NCBI GenBank assembly: GCA_964019415.1
Contig: OZ025881.1
Span: forward strand, 4,993,121 to 5,057,120
Reading direction: 5' to 3'
DNA from: Ianthella basta
Taxonomy: Eukaryota; Porifera; Demospongiae; Verongiida; Ianthellidae
DNA: 64,000 nucleotides
In this document: in pieces, positions 61,586 to 64,000 of the stretch
How positions within the stretch are numbered: position 1 is the first letter of the stretch
Layout of the letters: every line of letters starts with the position of its first letter
Made by a program: the position numbers and the translations under genes
Notes under the pieces: model-generated
Told to the model about the DNA's origin: nothing
What the model saw: only the letters and a program-made list of their open reading frames with translations
Database searches by the model: none

Positions 61586-61810
61586 CTACTTGCATACTCT
61601 GTCATTGCTGATGACAGCAAGCAGGCACTCCCTCTCCTCGCATGTATTCTGTATAGTGACACTGCACCCACCCACAGTTGTGCTGGCACTGAAGTCCAAG
61701 TTCTGACCTGGACTGACCACCACATGTGGGATAGGTGTGTCTTTGATGTACACTTTGTAGGTTGCCTCACTTCTGCAACTGAGTGTTTTCCCATTTAATA
61801 CAGTGCTAAT
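61586..61810 (-). pseudogene. repeat module copy 3 (longest open frame of the three)
   Basis: The minus-strand frame contains SEATYKVYIKDTPIPHVVVS, LDFSAST and CSVTIQNTCEERECLL, and is open from 61969 to 61586. Substitutions relative to copy 2 leave the frame intact across the shared part. It may be an unrecognised exon of a minus-strand gene or a relic. Confidence 0.4.
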
Positions 61811-62833
61811 AACAAGGCATTGTATGTATTCATTCAGACTGCTGTACAGTGTGTATCTGTTCACCTTTTTTATGTTCTTCGTATCTGTTAGTGTTCTATG
61901 AACTGCTGTTAGATTTAGATTAAGAGTCACACCCTTAATCGTAGTACGTACATGAAGCTGATGTGTCATCGATTAGTCAGGAACCAATCATGAAGTACCT
62001 CAGGCACAATTAAATAGTACTATTGGGTTGTGGAAGCTATACGTAGAAGCTAGCTGACACAAGGAGAGGATATTAGCTCTTAGCAGTCACTAGGCACCAC
62101 TAGCTTTATGTGTATCACAGTGAACTGGCGAAATATCCTACTCTTAAGGTATGGCAACATATTTTCTTCTGCGGATTGCTGCCACCTGCTAGCCGAATAT
62201 CACTATGACAGCCTATGTCTGCCAGTCATGTGTATATACGTAGGATGGGTCAGCCTGCAGATGATATTTGCTCTTGCCTGTGTTTGATGTTTGGCCCTGG
62301 CTGAGGTGATCTCACAGCTGTTAGTTGACATCATGGTGTTGCACCATTCAAACAGTCAAAGAGATATTTTTTACTATAAATGTGGCTGTAATCTGTTGCT
62401 ATGTATGTATTATATAGTCATAGTTTTGTATATTACATACATCAGCACACAAGAAGTATCCAGCGCATGCACACGTATAGAATACTGTCAGTATGCTGAT
62501 CATGACTTTGGATATTAACATACACTACGATGGGATATTGTTTGTATTGTCAGGTATTAACAGTACAATAGTACTGCAACAGTAAATATCATGTAAAGAG
62601 ATGAAGCATTCTTGAGTGTCAGGTGTATACACATGCTGACCTGTCCTCATAACTCCTCAGCTGTGTCTTCATTGTGGGGTGTAGACTGTCAACACCACCT
62701 ACCCCTTCCCTGTCACACATGTGTACCTTTAGTTACACCTAACTCATGTACCCTTTACTGTCCAATTAAACTTGCGTTGAGAAGTCTAACTAGGTTTGCA
62801 AACAGTTTCTGTCTGCTGCTAGTGGAGAAAAGG

Positions 62834-62841
62834 TATAAATA
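62834..62841 (+). promoter_or_regulatory. TATA box of the second Asp-Ala gene
   Basis: TATAAATA lies in a CTAGTGGAGAAAAGGTATAA context, clearly homologous to the element before the first gene. Confidence 0.65.
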
Positions 62842-62970
62842 GAGTGAGCATTGTCATGAAAATCAAGCTGCCGAAGCACCAGATCCTAAAGAGTGAAATT
62901 TCCCTCACTAAGCCCAGGTTGAAGATTGTCCACTCTATACTGTGAAGACTCTTAACTGTGCAAAGTGAAA

Positions 62971-63435
62971 ATGAAGACCAAGTACATCGTCTTGCTTGCC
63001 CTACTATTGGGTACAGCTGTCTTCATGTCTGCTAAAGCAGACCCGGTACCAGAGCCGGATGCAGACGCAGATCCTGATGCTGATGCTGATGCCGATGCCG
63101 ATGCCGATGCCGATGCCGATGCCGATGCCGATGCTGATGCAGATCCTGATGCCGATGCAGATGCTGATGCTGCACCTACTTATAAGCATGGGTCACATTA
63201 TCGGCGTCCATATTATGGCTCTTATCACAAAAGTCATTATGGATACAAAAATCGGTATGGTAGCCATGGTTATGGATACAAGCGCTATGGCTATGGCTAT
63301 GGCTATCGCAAGCAAAAGTGTTACTGCAAGTCCTACTCAAAGTACTATAAGGACAATAAGGACAAGTGTGGTGGCTACTATGACCCTTGGAAGTGCAAGA
63401 AGTATGGCTGCTACTGGTACTGCTCTTACTACTGA
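62971..63435 (+). CDS. secreted Asp-Ala-repeat protein with Tyr/Gly/Lys-rich C-terminus, 154 aa
   Basis: This is a single exon starting at the ATG at 62971; the frame reaches 62965 only through a GTG. The signal peptide (about 1-23, [18 protein letters not shown]) is followed by DPVPEP and an Asp-Ala tract (about 24-68) with two Pro interruptions. Then comes a His/Tyr/Gly/Lys-rich linker with [16 protein letters not shown] sequence, and a C-terminal six-Cys module (C-x-C-x13-C-x8-C-x4-C-x3-C) ending [11 protein letters not shown]. The signal peptide, acidic tract and last module are shared with the first gene. The five Cys-rich repeats are absent, replaced by the Tyr/Gly-rich linker. A polyadenylation signal AATAAA lies at 63538-63543. 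Function is unknown. Confidence 0.9.
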   Translation: MKTKYIVLLALLLGTAVFMSAKADPVPEPDADADPDADADADADADADADADADADADPDADADADAAPTYKHGSHYRRPYYGSYHKSHYGYKNRYGSHGYGYKRYGYGYGYRKQKCYCKSYSKYYKDNKDKCGGYYDPWKCKKYGCYWYCSYY

Positions 63436-64000
63436 TCAGCTGCAGGTTGGCTGGCGGGACGAATATCATGGAAACTTTGATCACGTGTACTTTTGATATC
63501 ATTAGGCCACACACAGTTTAGTAGACTTTGCTCAATTAATAAAAACTCTTTTCATCAGACTTGGTTTAGCTGCACAATTAATGTGTTGTTGAGTCATTGA
63601 CTTCAGCAATACAATGTGCTGCTTATTTTTGTACTCCTGTGTGTGAAAGTCTTGAAACAGACCCTTTGAATGGTATGCTTGCTGCATGTAGTAGGCGCTA
63701 TGCATTGTTCCATGCATATGCAGGATGTGGGCATTAGTATTGCCTGTCTCTGATGGGTATGTGCTAGTCAATTGAAAGTAGATGCTTTGACAACCTAAGG
63801 CTGCCTTTGATGAAGGCAGATGTGTAGCTACCTGAATGATTACACTTGAATCCAGTTTATCCATACTAACGAAGGTGACCTGATGCTGACTGCACTTGTT
63901 TTATGTACTGAATGAAGTTGTGCATATTGCATCTTATTAAATACAAATGAAGTAATTGGGGCTCCTCCTTCTTGCCCCCTCACTAATGGTGGATCAATAG
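63436..64000. other. 3' flank of the second Asp-Ala gene
   Basis: It contains the AATAAA at 63538 and, at 63807-63835, a TTGATGAAGGCAGATGTGTAG motif also found near 58,571 upstream of the first gene. No gene was recognised. Confidence 0.55.

Overview
This is eukaryotic, metazoan genomic DNA of about 40% GC. Genes are split by introns of about 65 nt to several kb, and modular extracellular proteins and degraded retroelements are common. The modules (EMI, calcium-binding EGF, CCP, Ig, FnIII, vWA, DM13, DOMON) point to an animal. The style fits an early-branching invertebrate, most likely a sponge, but nothing here proves the phylum. All exon boundaries were read by hand from splice sites and frame continuity.

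Layout. 1-5,740: non-coding, with a 251-bp CA repeat. 5,796-21,253 (+): a 16-exon gene for a secreted mosaic protein of about 2,371 residues (EMI, EGF, six calcium-binding EGF, two CCP, EGF, unknown beta-rich region, coiled coils, two Ig, GCC2/GCC3-like, FnIII-like); its 13th intron holds a dead LINE. 22,360-27,300: mobile DNA, namely a decayed DIRS/Ngaro-like retroelement (minus) interrupted by a 1.28-kb element with 43-bp inverted terminal repeats, plus minisatellites. 27,836-28,654 (-): an intronless CmcI-type SAM methyltransferase, with a broken near-identical half copy in inverted orientation at 29,590-30,207. 31,623-38,717 and 41,758-48,805 (-): two tandem 13-exon Skeletor-like genes (DM13, DOMON, cupredoxin-like part, Cys-rich tail), with a frameshifted scrap of a third copy between them. 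48,806-52,150: intergenic, with a tRNA-like sequence. 52,196-54,675 (+): a secreted vWA-Ig-EGF-FnIII protein whose frame breaks at an A5 tract. 59,443-60,393 and 62,971-63,435 (+): two tandem paralogues coding for a signal peptide, a long Asp-Ala repeat and a Lys/Tyr/Cys-rich mature part. I cannot assign these to a named family, and they are the best candidate here for something undescribed.

How they fit together. Six of the seven intact or near-intact genes encode proteins predicted to enter the secretory pathway, and most have adhesive or matrix-type modules. The window may be a neighbourhood of extracellular-matrix or secretion genes that grew by tandem duplication, but a joint function is inference from domain content only. 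The methyltransferase is the exception: it has no signal peptide and no introns, and resembles a mainly bacterial family.
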